Assembly (NCBI GenBank): GCA_016218475.1
Contig: JACREB010000021.1
Location: 1-37,013, forward strand
Source of the DNA: Nitrosomonadales bacterium
GTDB lineage: Bacteria > Pseudomonadota > Gammaproteobacteria > Burkholderiales > Gallionellaceae
Direction of reading: 5' to 3'
Length of the DNA: 37,013 bases
The translations under genes were made by a program, and so were the position numbers. Under the pieces are notes generated by a model. The model did no database searches. It saw only the letters and a program-made list of their open reading frames with translations, and had not been told where the DNA came from. Shown in pieces: positions 15,385 through 24,794 of the stretch; the stretch's first letter is position 1, and every line of letters starts with the position of its first letter.

Positions 15385-17631
15385 TTAAATCACGCATTCC
15401 ACAAAAAAATGTTTTTCACCATCCACGTCTTCCGCGACCAGGCCGTGAATATCGGTCTCAAAACCCGGTAACTTCTGGTTGATATCGCGCGCAAACTTCA
15501 GGTATTCCACGATGGTTTTGTTGAAGATTTCTCCGGGGATCAGCAACGGGATACCCGGCGGATAAGGGGTCAGCAATACTGCGGTGATGCGCCCTTCGAG
15601 CCGGTCGATTTCCACGCGCTCGATCTCGTCATGCGCCATTTTGGCGAATGCGTCGGACGGCTTCATCGCCGGTTGCATGTCGGACAAATACATCTCGGTG
15701 GTCATGCGCGCCACATCGTGCGTGTTGTAGGCATCGTGGATCTGCTGGCATAAATCGCGCAGGCCGACGCGCTCGTACTGCGGGTACTTCGCGGAAAACT
15801 CCGGCAGGATGCGCCAGATCGGCTGGTTCTTGTCATAGTCGTCCTTGAACTGCTGAAGCGCGGTGAGCAGCGTGTTCCAGCGGCCTTTGGTGATGCCGAT
15901 GGTGAACATGATAAAAAACGAATACAGGCCGCACTTCTCGACGATCACGCCATGCTCGGCGAGATATTTGGTGACCATCGCGGCGGGGATGCCGGTTCCG
16001 TCGAAGTTGCCGTTGAGGTTGAGCCCCGGCGTGATGATGGTCGCCTTGATCGGATCGAGCATGTTGAAGCCGGACACCAGCTTGCCGAAACCGTGCCATT
16101 TATCGCCGGTCTTCAGCACCCAGTCTTCGCGGGAACCGATGCCTTCCCCGGCGAGCTTATCCGGCCCCCACACCTTGAACCACCAGTCCTTGCCGAATTC
16201 CGCATCCACTTTGCGCATTGCGCGGCGGAAATCCAGGGCTTCGGCGATGCTCTCCTCCACCAGCGCGGTGCCGCCGGGCGGTTCCATCATCGCGGCCGCC
16301 ACGTCGCATGAAGCGATGATCGCGTATTGCGGGCTGGTCGAGGTGTGCATCAGATAGGCTTCGTTGAAAACATGGCTGTTGAGCTTATGGCTTTCCGGTT
16401 CTCGCACCAGTATCTGCGATGCCTGCGACAGGCCGGCCAGCAATTTGTGCGTGGATTGCGTGGAAAATATCATCGACTGTCTGGCGCGCGGGCTGTCTCT
16501 GCCGATGGCGTGCATGCTCTTGTAGAAGCCGTGAAAGGCCGCGTGCGGCAGCCAGGCTTCGTCGAAATGCAGCGTATCGATGCGCCCGTCCAGCATCTCT
16601 TTCAACATCTCCACGTTGTACGCGATGCCGTCATAGGTGCTCTGGGTGATGGTCAGGATGCGCGGTTTTTTGGTCTTGTCCTTGATGAACGGGTTGGCGT
16701 CGATCTTTTTCTGGATATTCTGTGGTTCAAACTCGGATTTCGGGATCGGCCCGATGATGCCGTAATGGTTGCGTGTCGGCGTGAGAAATACCGGTACCGC
16801 GCCGGTCATCATGATGGAGTGCAGGATGGATTTGTGGCAATTGCGGTCCACGACCACGATGTCGTCTGGCGCGACCGTCGAGTGCCATACGATCTTGTTT
16901 GAAGTGGACGTGCCGTTGGTTACAAAATACAAATGGTCGGCGTTGAAAATGCGCGCCGCGTTGCGCTCGGAGGCGGCTACCGGGCCGGTGTGGTCGAGCA
17001 GTTGGCCCAATTCGTCCACCGCATTGCACACGTCGGCGCGCAGCATGTTTTCGCCGAAAAACTGGTGGAACATCTGCCCGACCGGCGATTTCAAAAATGC
17101 CACGCCGCCGGAATGCCCCGGGCAATGCCAGGAGTAGGAGCCGTCCTGCGCGTAGTGCAGCAACGCGCGGAAAAACGGCGGCGCCAGCGAATCCAGGTAG
17201 GATCTGGCTTCGCGGATGATGTGGCGCGCCACGAATTCAGGCGTGTCCTCGTGCATGTGGATGAAGCCGTGCAACTCGCGCAGCACATCGTTCGGGATAT
17301 GCCGCGAAGTGCGCGTCTCGCCGTACAAGTAGATCGGGATGTCGGCGTTCTTGAAACGGATTTCTTCGACAAACGCGCGCAAGCTCTTCAGCGCGACTTC
17401 GGTTTCTTCTTTGCTGCCCGCGCCGAATTCTTCGTCGTCGATCGACAACAGAAAAGCCGACGCGCGGCTCTGCTGCTGCGCGAACGAAGTCAGATCGCCG
17501 TAACTGGTGACGCCGAGAATTTCCATTCCCTCTTTTTCAATCGCGTCGGCCAGGGCGCGAATGCCGAGACCGCTGGCATTTTCCGAGCGGAAGTCTTCGT
17601 CTATGATGACGATAGGAAAACGAAATTTCAT
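15385..17631 (-). CDS. Orn/Lys/Arg decarboxylase (biodegradative type)
   Basis: 748 aa; TQSTHKLLAGLSQASQI PLP-lysine region, HSTVAPDDIVVVDRNCHKSILHSIMMTGAVPVFL. Substrate not assignable by eye. Confidence 0.93.
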   Translation of the reverse strand: MKFRFPIVIIDEDFRSENASGLGIRALADAIEKEGMEILGVTSYGDLTSFAQQQSRASAFLLSIDDEEFGAGSKEETEVALKSLRAFVEEIRFKNADIPIYLYGETRTSRHIPNDVLRELHGFIHMHEDTPEFVARHIIREARSYLDSLAPPFFRALLHYAQDGSYSWHCPGHSGGVAFLKSPVGQMFHQFFGENMLRADVCNAVDELGQLLDHTGPVAASERNAARIFNADHLYFVTNGTSTSNKIVWHSTVAPDDIVVVDRNCHKSILHSIMMTGAVPVFLTPTRNHYGIIGPIPKSEFEPQNIQKKIDANPFIKDKTKKPRILTITQSTYDGIAYNVEMLKEMLDGRIDTLHFDEAWLPHAAFHGFYKSMHAIGRDSPRARQSMIFSTQSTHKLLAGLSQASQILVREPESHKLNSHVFNEAYLMHTSTSPQYAIIASCDVAAAMMEPPGGTALVEESIAEALDFRRAMRKVDAEFGKDWWFKVWGPDKLAGEGIGSREDWVLKTGDKWHGFGKLVSGFNMLDPIKATIITPGLNLNGNFDGTGIPAAMVTKYLAEHGVIVEKCGLYSFFIMFTIGITKGRWNTLLTALQQFKDDYDKNQPIWRILPEFSAKYPQYERVGLRDLCQQIHDAYNTHDVARMTTEMYLSDMQPAMKPSDAFAKMAHDEIERVEIDRLEGRITAVLLTPYPPGIPLLIPGEIFNKTIVEYLKFARDINQKLPGFETDIHGLVAEDVDGEKHFFVECVI

Positions 17632-17752
17632 AGCTTACTCCCAGGCGGGGTAATGAAGTGGCGCGGATTGTCGCAGAATTTCAGGGTGCTGTGAAACAAA
17701 TTACCGGAACAATGTTAGCCAAGTAGTAATGCCCGGTTTCTCACAAACAGTG

Positions 17753-17838
17753 CGTAGGTTGGGCAAAGCGCAGCGTGCCCAACAAGTGAAAGCATCTTTA
17801 ATATGGTGTTGGGCACGCTGCGCTTTGCCCAACCTACG
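17753..17838. repeat. Perfect 32-bp inverted repeat (hairpin)
   Basis: CGTAGGTTGGGCAAAGCGCAGCGTGCCCAACA (17753-17784) and its exact reverse complement (17807-17838), 22-nt loop. Confidence 0.95.
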
Positions 17839-17883
17839 GAGAAGCAGTATTCGGCGGATTTAACCACCGTGCGGCAGCACTCA

Positions 17884-18789
17884 TCAGGCGGCGGGCTGCT
17901 TGTCACGGATAAAATCCAGGCCGGGCTTGCCGTACCAGTAACCGTTGCAGGATGCAGCAGGCATCAGGCCTCCGATCTGTGACAAAGCTTGCGCAGGCGC
18001 AAGGCGCTGCTCCATGCATTCGTGGAACAGTTGGAGTATCTTGCCGGTGTGGTGCGCCTGCGGGCTGATGCGCACCACGTCGATGCCCGCGCTTTGCAGC
18101 GTATCCAGTTCGCCGATCAGGTTATATACCAAGGCCGACTGGGTCTGGATGCCGTTCAGGTTCAGGAAGGGCTGTCCTTCACGGGTTTTCAGCGTGAGGC
18201 CATCCTCGTAATCGAGGCATTTGAACTGGCAATCGTCTTTTTGCAGGTTATAGTGGCGCGCGGTGAAGCAACGCGCCGAAAAAGCCAGCGGCAGGCGTCC
18301 GTAGGCAAATACTTCGGTTTCCGGTTTCGATTGGCTGTTGTGCAGAACTGCCACCAGTGCTTCGTGCGACATCTCCACCGGTATCACCCAGCGGGTCGCG
18401 CCCATCCCGGCAAGCATATCGAGGGTTTGCGGGTTGTAAATATTCAGGGTCGAACCCGCCACGAATGGCATCTTGTTCGCCAGCAGGCGCACCGCGCCCA
18501 TGTCGTTGGCTTCCACGCGGAAATCTCTGTTGTCGGCGAGCTTGCGCAGGGTCTTGAGATCATTCTCCGACTCGATCAGGGTCTGCGTCGAAAGCACCAC
18601 TTCCTTGCCGGCGGCGGCAAGCCGTTCCGCCATGTCCAGATAGTCCTGCAGGCGCAACAGGTGGCGGCGGGAGCAGACGGTTTCGCCGAGGTAGATGATA
18701 TCCACGGGCGCGCCGGCCATCTCCTCGTAAAACTTGAGCACGGTGTCGCGATCCCAGTAGTAGAGGATGGGGCCAAGAGCTAGCTTCAT
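17884..18789 (-). CDS. ubiV: U32-family protein UbiV (O2-independent ubiquinone biosynthesis)
   Basis: 301 aa; MKLALGPILYYWDRDTVLKFYEEMAGAPVDIIYLGETVCSRRHLLR...; Cys at RHYNLQKDDCQFKC; adjacent to UbiU. Confidence 0.9.
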   Translation of the reverse strand: MKLALGPILYYWDRDTVLKFYEEMAGAPVDIIYLGETVCSRRHLLRLQDYLDMAERLAAAGKEVVLSTQTLIESENDLKTLRKLADNRDFRVEANDMGAVRLLANKMPFVAGSTLNIYNPQTLDMLAGMGATRWVIPVEMSHEALVAVLHNSQSKPETEVFAYGRLPLAFSARCFTARHYNLQKDDCQFKCLDYEDGLTLKTREGQPFLNLNGIQTQSALVYNLIGELDTLQSAGIDVVRISPQAHHTGKILQLFHECMEQRLAPAQALSQIGGLMPAASCNGYWYGKPGLDFIRDKQPAA

Positions 18790-18791
18790 AA

Positions 18792-19805
18792 TTATTTCCA
18801 GGGGCGATAGTACGCGCCAAGCGTCTGTTGTTGCCCTTCAGAAACCTTGCCGAGTTCGGTCATCCATGCCGGTTTGACGGAAAATGCCCTGGCATCGCGC
18901 AGGCAACTGTCGATGGCCTGGCGCCATACTTTGGTGACCTGCTCGACATAGGCGGGGCTGCGCTGGCGTCCCTCGATCTTGATCGCGGCGATACCCATGC
19001 GGATCAATTCCGGCAATAGCTCCAGGGTATTGAGGCTGGTGGGCTCCTCGATGGCATAATAAGTTTCACCCTCCACATCGAAGCGGCCTTTGCATAGTGT
19101 CGGGTAGCCGGTGTTTTCGTCGGTGCCGTAGCGGTCGATGAGAATGCCGTTCAGACGCGATTCCAGGCCGTTGGGCGTTTTCTGCCAGCGCACCGCCTTG
19201 GGCGGCGAGCATACGCCACGGGTGTTGGGAGAATCGCCGGTGGCGTAGGAAGACAAAGCGCAACGCCCTTCCACCATGACGCACAGGCCGCCGAAACCGA
19301 ACAGCTCGATTTCCACCCCGGTGCCTGCCATCAATTGCTCGACCTGCGCCAGCGCCAGCACGCGCGGCACCACGGCGCGCTGGATGCCGAACATCTCGTG
19401 GTAGAAGTTGATCGCTTCGTAGTTGGTGGCCGAGCCTTGTACCGAAAGATGCAGGCGCAGGCCGGGGTGGGTTTTTACGGCATACTGCATCAGCCCCGGG
19501 TCGGCCAGGATCACCGCATCCATGCCCAGTTCTGCGGCGGCGTCGATAGCTTTCGTCCAGCGCTGCCAGTTGTCTGCCTGCGGATAGGTATTCAGCGCCA
19601 GCAAAACTTTTTTGCCTTTTGCATGGGCGTAACGCACGCCCTCTTTTGCGTTGTCGAAACTGAAGTTGAGGCCGGTAAAATTGCGGGCATTGGTGTCGTC
19701 GCGGAAGCCGATATAGACGCAATCGGCGCCGTTGTCTATCGCCGTTTTCAGCGCCGGAAGGCTGCCTGCCGGGCACACTAATTCGATTTTTTTGTCATGC
19801 TGCAT
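18792..19805 (-). CDS. ubiU: U32-family protein UbiU (O2-independent ubiquinone biosynthesis)
   Basis: In-frame ATG at 19805: MQHDKKIELVCPAGSLPALKTAIDNGADCVYIGFRDDTNARNF; GGLCVMVEGRCALSSYATGDSPNTRGVCSPP Fe-S cysteine region. Confidence 0.9.
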   Translation of the reverse strand: MQHDKKIELVCPAGSLPALKTAIDNGADCVYIGFRDDTNARNFTGLNFSFDNAKEGVRYAHAKGKKVLLALNTYPQADNWQRWTKAIDAAAELGMDAVILADPGLMQYAVKTHPGLRLHLSVQGSATNYEAINFYHEMFGIQRAVVPRVLALAQVEQLMAGTGVEIELFGFGGLCVMVEGRCALSSYATGDSPNTRGVCSPPKAVRWQKTPNGLESRLNGILIDRYGTDENTGYPTLCKGRFDVEGETYYAIEEPTSLNTLELLPELIRMGIAAIKIEGRQRSPAYVEQVTKVWRQAIDSCLRDARAFSVKPAWMTELGKVSEGQQQTLGAYYRPWK

Positions 19806-20847
19806 ACAGTATTTCCTCTTCAGCGGGGTGCCGGAAAGGCACTTGGCATTCCGCCGCGCTTTTGCCGTCCACCGCGATTCCAACCTTTCCGCCAAAAAGG
19901 GAGGTTCGATCGGTTGCTTCCATAAAACGCCCTTGTGCCAAACATCCCTGACGGCTGCCGCGCCGCGCCAATTCTTGTTCGATTCCGTTGAGCACGCTCC
20001 ATTTTTGCGAACACCACTCCGGCGCCAACAGGATATCTTTCGATGCGGTGCCTGTGACACGATGGAACATGATGTGTTCCGGCGTGCGCTCGATCAGGTC
20101 GCACGCGTGCCGGATATATTCCTCGCGCTGCAATGGCCGGTATTCGCCACGGCGCCACTGGTTGGCGAGCACGGTGTGTTTCACCACATGCAGCGGGTGC
20201 AGTTTGAGCCCGTCCACGCCGATGTCCAGCACGGTATCGAGACTGGCATGGTAATGCGATTCGTCCTCGCCGGGCAGGCCGAGAATCAGATGGGTACACA
20301 AGGGAATCCCGCGCTGCCGTGCTGCGACGGCCACTTCCCGGTATTCCTTCAGGCCGTGGCCGCGGTTAACCCGGCGCAGGGTCTCGTCGAAGGCCGACTG
20401 CAGGCCGAGTTCCAGCCACACGATGAACCCTTCCTCGCGGTACCCGGCAAGCAGGTCGAGCGCTTCGCCGGACACGCAATCCGGTCGCGTGCCGACCGAA
20501 AGGCCGACGATATCATGCCGCGTCAAGGCATGGCGGTAGAGCGCGTCCAGTTCCGCCACATCCGCATAAGTATTGGTATAAGCCTGAAAATAGGCTATGA
20601 ATTTTTTTGCCCGCGTGCGCTTCGCAATGGCGCGCCGCCCGCTGTCGCATTGCGATTCCAGCGTTTGCGGCTCCGGGCCATTGGGGTTGAATGAGTTGTT
20701 GTTGCAAAAAGTGCAACCGCCGACGCCCTTCGCGCCATCCCGGTTCGGGCAGGTAAAACCGGCATCGAGGGCGATCTTGTGTATCCGCTCGCCATGGCGC
20801 TCGAACAGGTATTGACCGAAGGTGTGGATATAATCAGAGAGAGCCAT
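19795..20847 (-). CDS. TIGR01212/YhcC-type radical SAM protein
   Basis: HTFGQYLFERHGERIHKIALDAGFTCPNRDGAKGVGGCTFCNNNSF; radical SAM cysteine cluster. Confidence 0.9.
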   Translation of the reverse strand: MALSDYIHTFGQYLFERHGERIHKIALDAGFTCPNRDGAKGVGGCTFCNNNSFNPNGPEPQTLESQCDSGRRAIAKRTRAKKFIAYFQAYTNTYADVAELDALYRHALTRHDIVGLSVGTRPDCVSGEALDLLAGYREEGFIVWLELGLQSAFDETLRRVNRGHGLKEYREVAVAARQRGIPLCTHLILGLPGEDESHYHASLDTVLDIGVDGLKLHPLHVVKHTVLANQWRRGEYRPLQREEYIRHACDLIERTPEHIMFHRVTGTASKDILLAPEWCSQKWSVLNGIEQELARRGSRQGCLAQGRFMEATDRTSLFGGKVGIAVDGKSAAECQVPFRHPAEEEILYAA

Positions 20848-20907
20848 GATTCAATAAAGAAAGACTAGCACGCAGCCAACGCTTGTTCAACCGGAATAGA
20901 TACATGG

Positions 20908-21693
20908 TTATTTTGCGTGGCCTGCGCTGTTGATGAGCTCTAGAACCACCGGAGTGTGATCCGAAGGGCGCTCCGATTTGCGTGGAGTTTTATCTATCAC
21001 GCAACGCTTGCATTGCGCCACAAGCGGCTCGCTGACCAGGATGTGGTCGATGCGCAGCCCCAAGTTGCGGCGGAACGCCATCATGCGGTAGTCCCACCAG
21101 GAATAGGATTTATCAGCTTGCTCGAACAGGCGGAAGCTGTCGCGCATTCCGAGTTGCAACAAGTTGCGGAACTCCTCCCGCTCCGGTTCGCTGACCAGCA
21201 CATTACCTTGCCATGCGACCGGGTCATAGACATCGCGGTCATCCGGCGCGATGTTGTAGTCGCCCAGCAACGCCAGGTTCGGGCAGCGCACCAGCTCTTG
21301 TTTCAACCAGCCGCGCAATGCGGCGAGCCATTTGAGCTTGTATTGGTACTTGTCGGAATCGACGCTCTGGCCGTTCGGCACATACACGTTTATCACGCGG
21401 ACACCGTTGATCGTGGCGGCGATGATGCGCTTCTGCTCGTCGGCAAAATCCGGGATACCGGTCTGCACATCGCTGGCGGGTTCGCGGCTCAGGATCGCTA
21501 CGCCGTTATAGGTCTTCTGCCCGCTGAAGATGCTGTGATAACCCGCCGCCTGCAATTCGGCCTGCGGGAACTCGCTGTCCCGCTGTTTGGTTTCCTGCAA
21601 ACACAATACATCGATCGGGTTGGCGGCCAGCCAGTCCAGCACTTGCGGCAGGCGAACTTTCAGCGAGTTGACGTTCCAGGTCGCAAGTTTCAT
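20908..21693 (-). CDS. xthA: Exodeoxyribonuclease III
   Basis: MKLATWNVNSLKVRLPQVLDWLAANPIDVLCLQETKQRDSEFP...LALLGDYNIAPDDRDVYDP...WWDYRMMAFRRNLGLRIDHILVS. Confidence 0.96.
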   Translation of the reverse strand: MKLATWNVNSLKVRLPQVLDWLAANPIDVLCLQETKQRDSEFPQAELQAAGYHSIFSGQKTYNGVAILSREPASDVQTGIPDFADEQKRIIAATINGVRVINVYVPNGQSVDSDKYQYKLKWLAALRGWLKQELVRCPNLALLGDYNIAPDDRDVYDPVAWQGNVLVSEPEREEFRNLLQLGMRDSFRLFEQADKSYSWWDYRMMAFRRNLGLRIDHILVSEPLVAQCKRCVIDKTPRKSERPSDHTPVVLELINSAGHAK

Positions 21694-22253
21694 TGTGCGG
21701 CGGGATTGGCCGGCGCAACCCCGCTTGCCGCAGCAGGTGAAGATGCGGGAAGTGTCACAGGCACAGGCAGTATGACAGGCAAGCGAAATGGCGCGGTCTT
21801 CGGATAGCCTGCGATGTCTAATTCGCTATTCCATTGGTTGGCTTGAAAACCTTTCAAGAAAATCCTGCCTACCGATAACGCGGGGACACTATCGAACCCC
21901 GAAAGCGCCTTGAAGGCGTCGATATCTTCCCGGGTTACCAGTTTTTTCTCGCTGAACGGAATGCCGCGCTTGGTCAACAGGCCGCGCGCCTGATCACAAG
22001 GATCGGTGCAGTTTTCCGCGACATACAGCGTGACCGGGAAATTTTGCTGCGCGCGGCGCGTTTCATAGGGCAGGTCTTCGACCGGCGTGACATTGTCAGA
22101 TAATTTTTTGGTTTCGACACGCGCCGTATCCGCAGGCGGCGTATCGCCGTAATGCACCTTGCCCTGCGTGTCCACCCAGCGGTACAGCTTGCCTGCCTGC
22201 GCGCCGAACGGCATGATTGCCAGACAGATCAACAACAAAACGATGCGATTCAT
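21690..22253 (-). CDS. DUF4124 + glutaredoxin-like secreted protein
   Basis: Signal peptide, then GKLYRWVDTQGKVHYGDTPP (DUF4124) and VTLYVAENCTDPCDQARGLLTKRGIPFSEKKL (glutaredoxin-like). Confidence 0.85.
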   Translation of the reverse strand: MNRIVLLLICLAIMPFGAQAGKLYRWVDTQGKVHYGDTPPADTARVETKKLSDNVTPVEDLPYETRRAQQNFPVTLYVAENCTDPCDQARGLLTKRGIPFSEKKLVTREDIDAFKALSGFDSVPALSVGRIFLKGFQANQWNSELDIAGYPKTAPFRLPVILPVPVTLPASSPAAASGVAPANPAAQ

Positions 22254-22269
22254 TTTGCCTCCTTAAGAA

Positions 22270-22411
22270 GGGTATCTCTCAAAATTCAGAGTTCGCCCAA
22301 ATGCAAGGCGCGGAAAAAATTTCGTAGCGCTGCATATAATGGTATATGTTAGCAAGAAATTTTTTACGCAACGCAGCAGTTGGGATGAAATCTGGATTTT
22401 TAGAGATGCCC
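22270..22411. mobile_element. ~142-bp MITE-like element with ~20-bp imperfect TIRs
   Basis: GGGTATCTCTCAAAATTCAG (22270-22289) against GGGCATCTCTAAAAATCCAG (reverse complement of 22392-22411), 17/20 identical; no internal ORF. Confidence 0.7.
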
Positions 22412-24586
22412 TGAAGTTTCGAGTAGCCCATTATGCCGCAACAATGCGTCTATGCTTGGCTCGCGCCCGCGAAACGCGCTGAACGAGTCCATCGCGCCGC
22501 GGCTGCCGCCCACCGCCAGTATCTCGCTGCGGAAGCGCGCGCCGACATCGGGGTTGAGCACGCCGTTTTCCTCGAACAGGCTGTACGCGTCGGCGGACAG
22601 CACTTCCGCCCATTTGTAGCTGTAATAGCCCGCCGCATAGCCGCCGGAGAAGATATGCGAAAAGCTGTGCGGGAAGCGATGGAACGCGGGCGGGATCAGC
22701 ACCGCCACTTCGGCGCGCACTTCGTCGAGCAGTTGCAGAATGCTCTTGCCGCCACCCGCCTCGAAGTTGCTGTGCATCAGCATGTCGAACAGCGAAAATT
22801 CGATCTGGCGCAAGGTTTGCAAGCCGCTCTGGAAATTCTTCGCGGCAAGCATCTTGTCGAACAACGCGCGCGGCAACGCCTCGCCGCTGTCGACATGGCG
22901 CGTCATGCCGCGCAGCACATCCCATTCCCAGCAGAAGTTCTCCATGAACTGGCTGGGCAATTCAACCGCATCCCATTCCACGCCATTGATGCCGGACACG
23001 GCGAGGTCTTCCACTTCAGTCAGCAGGTGGTGCAGTCCGTGCCCGAATTCGTGGAACAGCGTGATTACCTCGTCATGCGTGAACACCGCGGGTTTGCCGC
23101 CGACCGGCGGGGAAAAATTGCAATTCAAATAGGCGACAGGCGTTTGTATAACAGAGGACAGAGGACAGGGGACAGAAGACAGAGGTGCAGTTGCGGCTGC
23201 GCCGCGTCTTTTGTTATAGGCGTGCCGCGTAGCGGCACACAAAACATCCGTCTTCTGTCCTCTGTCTTCTGTCATCTGAACACGTCGCCGCGTGATCACA
23301 TCGTCCATCCATGCCCCGCCGCGCTTGCTGTTGCGCGCATACAGGTCGAGATAAAATTGGCCGGCCAGTTGCCCCTGCGCATCGCGGATGTCGAGGAAGC
23401 GCACGTCGTCATGCCACACGGGTGCGCGGGATAATTTGATCTGCAAGCCATACAGCGTCTCGACCAGCCTGAACATGCCGGGCAGCACCGCATCTTCGGG
23501 GAAATACTGCTTCACTTCCTGCTCGGAAAAGGCGTAGCGTTTCTCGCGCAGTTTCTCGCTGGCGTAGCCCACGTCCCACGATTGCAGGCCTGTCCTGAGC
23601 TCAGCCGAAGGGTCGTCTATGCCCAATTCGGCGCGCGCAAATCCGCGCAGTTCGGCCAGGTCTTTTTCGGCGAAAGGCCGCGCGCGCTGCGCCAGTTCGC
23701 GCATGAACTCGGCCACCTGTTGCGGCGACTCCGCCATCTTGCTCGCCAGCGACAGCTCGCCGAAGTTGGCGAAGCCCAGCAGGCTCGCTTCCTCGCCGCG
23801 CAGCCGGACGATTTCATCCATCAGCGCGGTGTTGTCCCACTCCGGCTTGCCGAACTCGCTGGCGCGCGTGCCATAGGCGCGATACATCGTTTCGCGCAAC
23901 GCGCGGTTGTCGGCGAATTGCATCACCGGCATGTAGGACGGTGCTTTCAGCGTGAACAACCAGCCGGATTTATTGGCCGCTTGGGCGGCCTCATGCGCCG
24001 CCTGCAACACATCTTCCGGCAAACCGCTCAGTTCGTTCTTGCTCTCGATCACCAGCGTGTAGTCGTTGGTCGCGTCGAGCAGGTTGTCGGAAAAGCGCGA
24101 CGACAGTTCTGCCAAGCGCTCCTGAATTTCCAAGTAGCGCTGCTTCTTGTCTTCCGGCAGCTCCGCGCCGCCGAGACGGAAATCGCGCAGCTCGTTCTCG
24201 ATGATCTTCTTGCGCGCCGCGCTCAAACCGGCGAATTCAGGGCCGTTGCGCAACGCCTTGAACTTTTCGAACAGCGCGAGATTCTGCCCGAGTTCGGCGT
24301 AATACTGGGTGATCTTCGGCAGCGTGGCGTTATACACCTCGCGCAACTCGGGCGAATTCATCACCGCGTTCAAATGCCCGACCGGCCCCCACGCGCGCGA
24401 CAGCCGCTCGTTGGCATTTTCCATCGGCACGATGAAATCCTGCCAAGTCGGTGGTGCATTGTCGGCTAACAGCCGCGCGATCAGCGCGCGGTTTTCCGCC
24501 AGCAACTGTTCAATCGCCGGTGCGACATGTTCGGGCTTGATCTCCGCAAAGCGCGGCAGACCGGTGAAGTCGAGTAATGGGTTCAT
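22400..24586 (-). CDS. prlC: Oligopeptidase A (M3 family)
   Basis: 728 aa; FTHDEVITLFHEFGHGLHHLLTEVEDLAVSGINGVEWDAVELPSQFMENFCWE; contains two repeat-encoded insertions. Confidence 0.94.
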   Translation of the reverse strand: MNPLLDFTGLPRFAEIKPEHVAPAIEQLLAENRALIARLLADNAPPTWQDFIVPMENANERLSRAWGPVGHLNAVMNSPELREVYNATLPKITQYYAELGQNLALFEKFKALRNGPEFAGLSAARKKIIENELRDFRLGGAELPEDKKQRYLEIQERLAELSSRFSDNLLDATNDYTLVIESKNELSGLPEDVLQAAHEAAQAANKSGWLFTLKAPSYMPVMQFADNRALRETMYRAYGTRASEFGKPEWDNTALMDEIVRLRGEEASLLGFANFGELSLASKMAESPQQVAEFMRELAQRARPFAEKDLAELRGFARAELGIDDPSAELRTGLQSWDVGYASEKLREKRYAFSEQEVKQYFPEDAVLPGMFRLVETLYGLQIKLSRAPVWHDDVRFLDIRDAQGQLAGQFYLDLYARNSKRGGAWMDDVITRRRVQMTEDRGQKTDVLCAATRHAYNKRRGAAATAPLSSVPCPLSSVIQTPVAYLNCNFSPPVGGKPAVFTHDEVITLFHEFGHGLHHLLTEVEDLAVSGINGVEWDAVELPSQFMENFCWEWDVLRGMTRHVDSGEALPRALFDKMLAAKNFQSGLQTLRQIEFSLFDMLMHSNFEAGGGKSILQLLDEVRAEVAVLIPPAFHRFPHSFSHIFSGGYAAGYYSYKWAEVLSADAYSLFEENGVLNPDVGARFRSEILAVGGSRGAMDSFSAFRGREPSIDALLRHNGLLETSGHL

Positions 24587-24636
24587 GGATTAAGCTGAAA
24601 ATAAATACTGTGGTGGGGAATCTGACAGTCGCATTT

Positions 24637-24773
24637 TACTATAGGGCGCTTCTAGAAATGGCATTTCGACAGGCTTGAGGCGAACGGCCACCATTGTTAA
24701 TCAACAAATTATCCGTTCGTGCTGAGCCTGTCGAAGCATGGACGGATAATTTTAGCAGCGTACTATAGGGCGC
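24637..24773. repeat. Inverted-repeat element flanked by 13-bp direct repeats
   Basis: TACTATAGGGCGC at 24637-24649 and 24761-24773; between them TTCGACAGGCTTGAGGCGAACGG ... CCGTTCGTGCTGAGCCTGTCGAA. Confidence 0.75.
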
Positions 24774-24794
24774 AGGTGCAGTTCCCCGCGTCCG

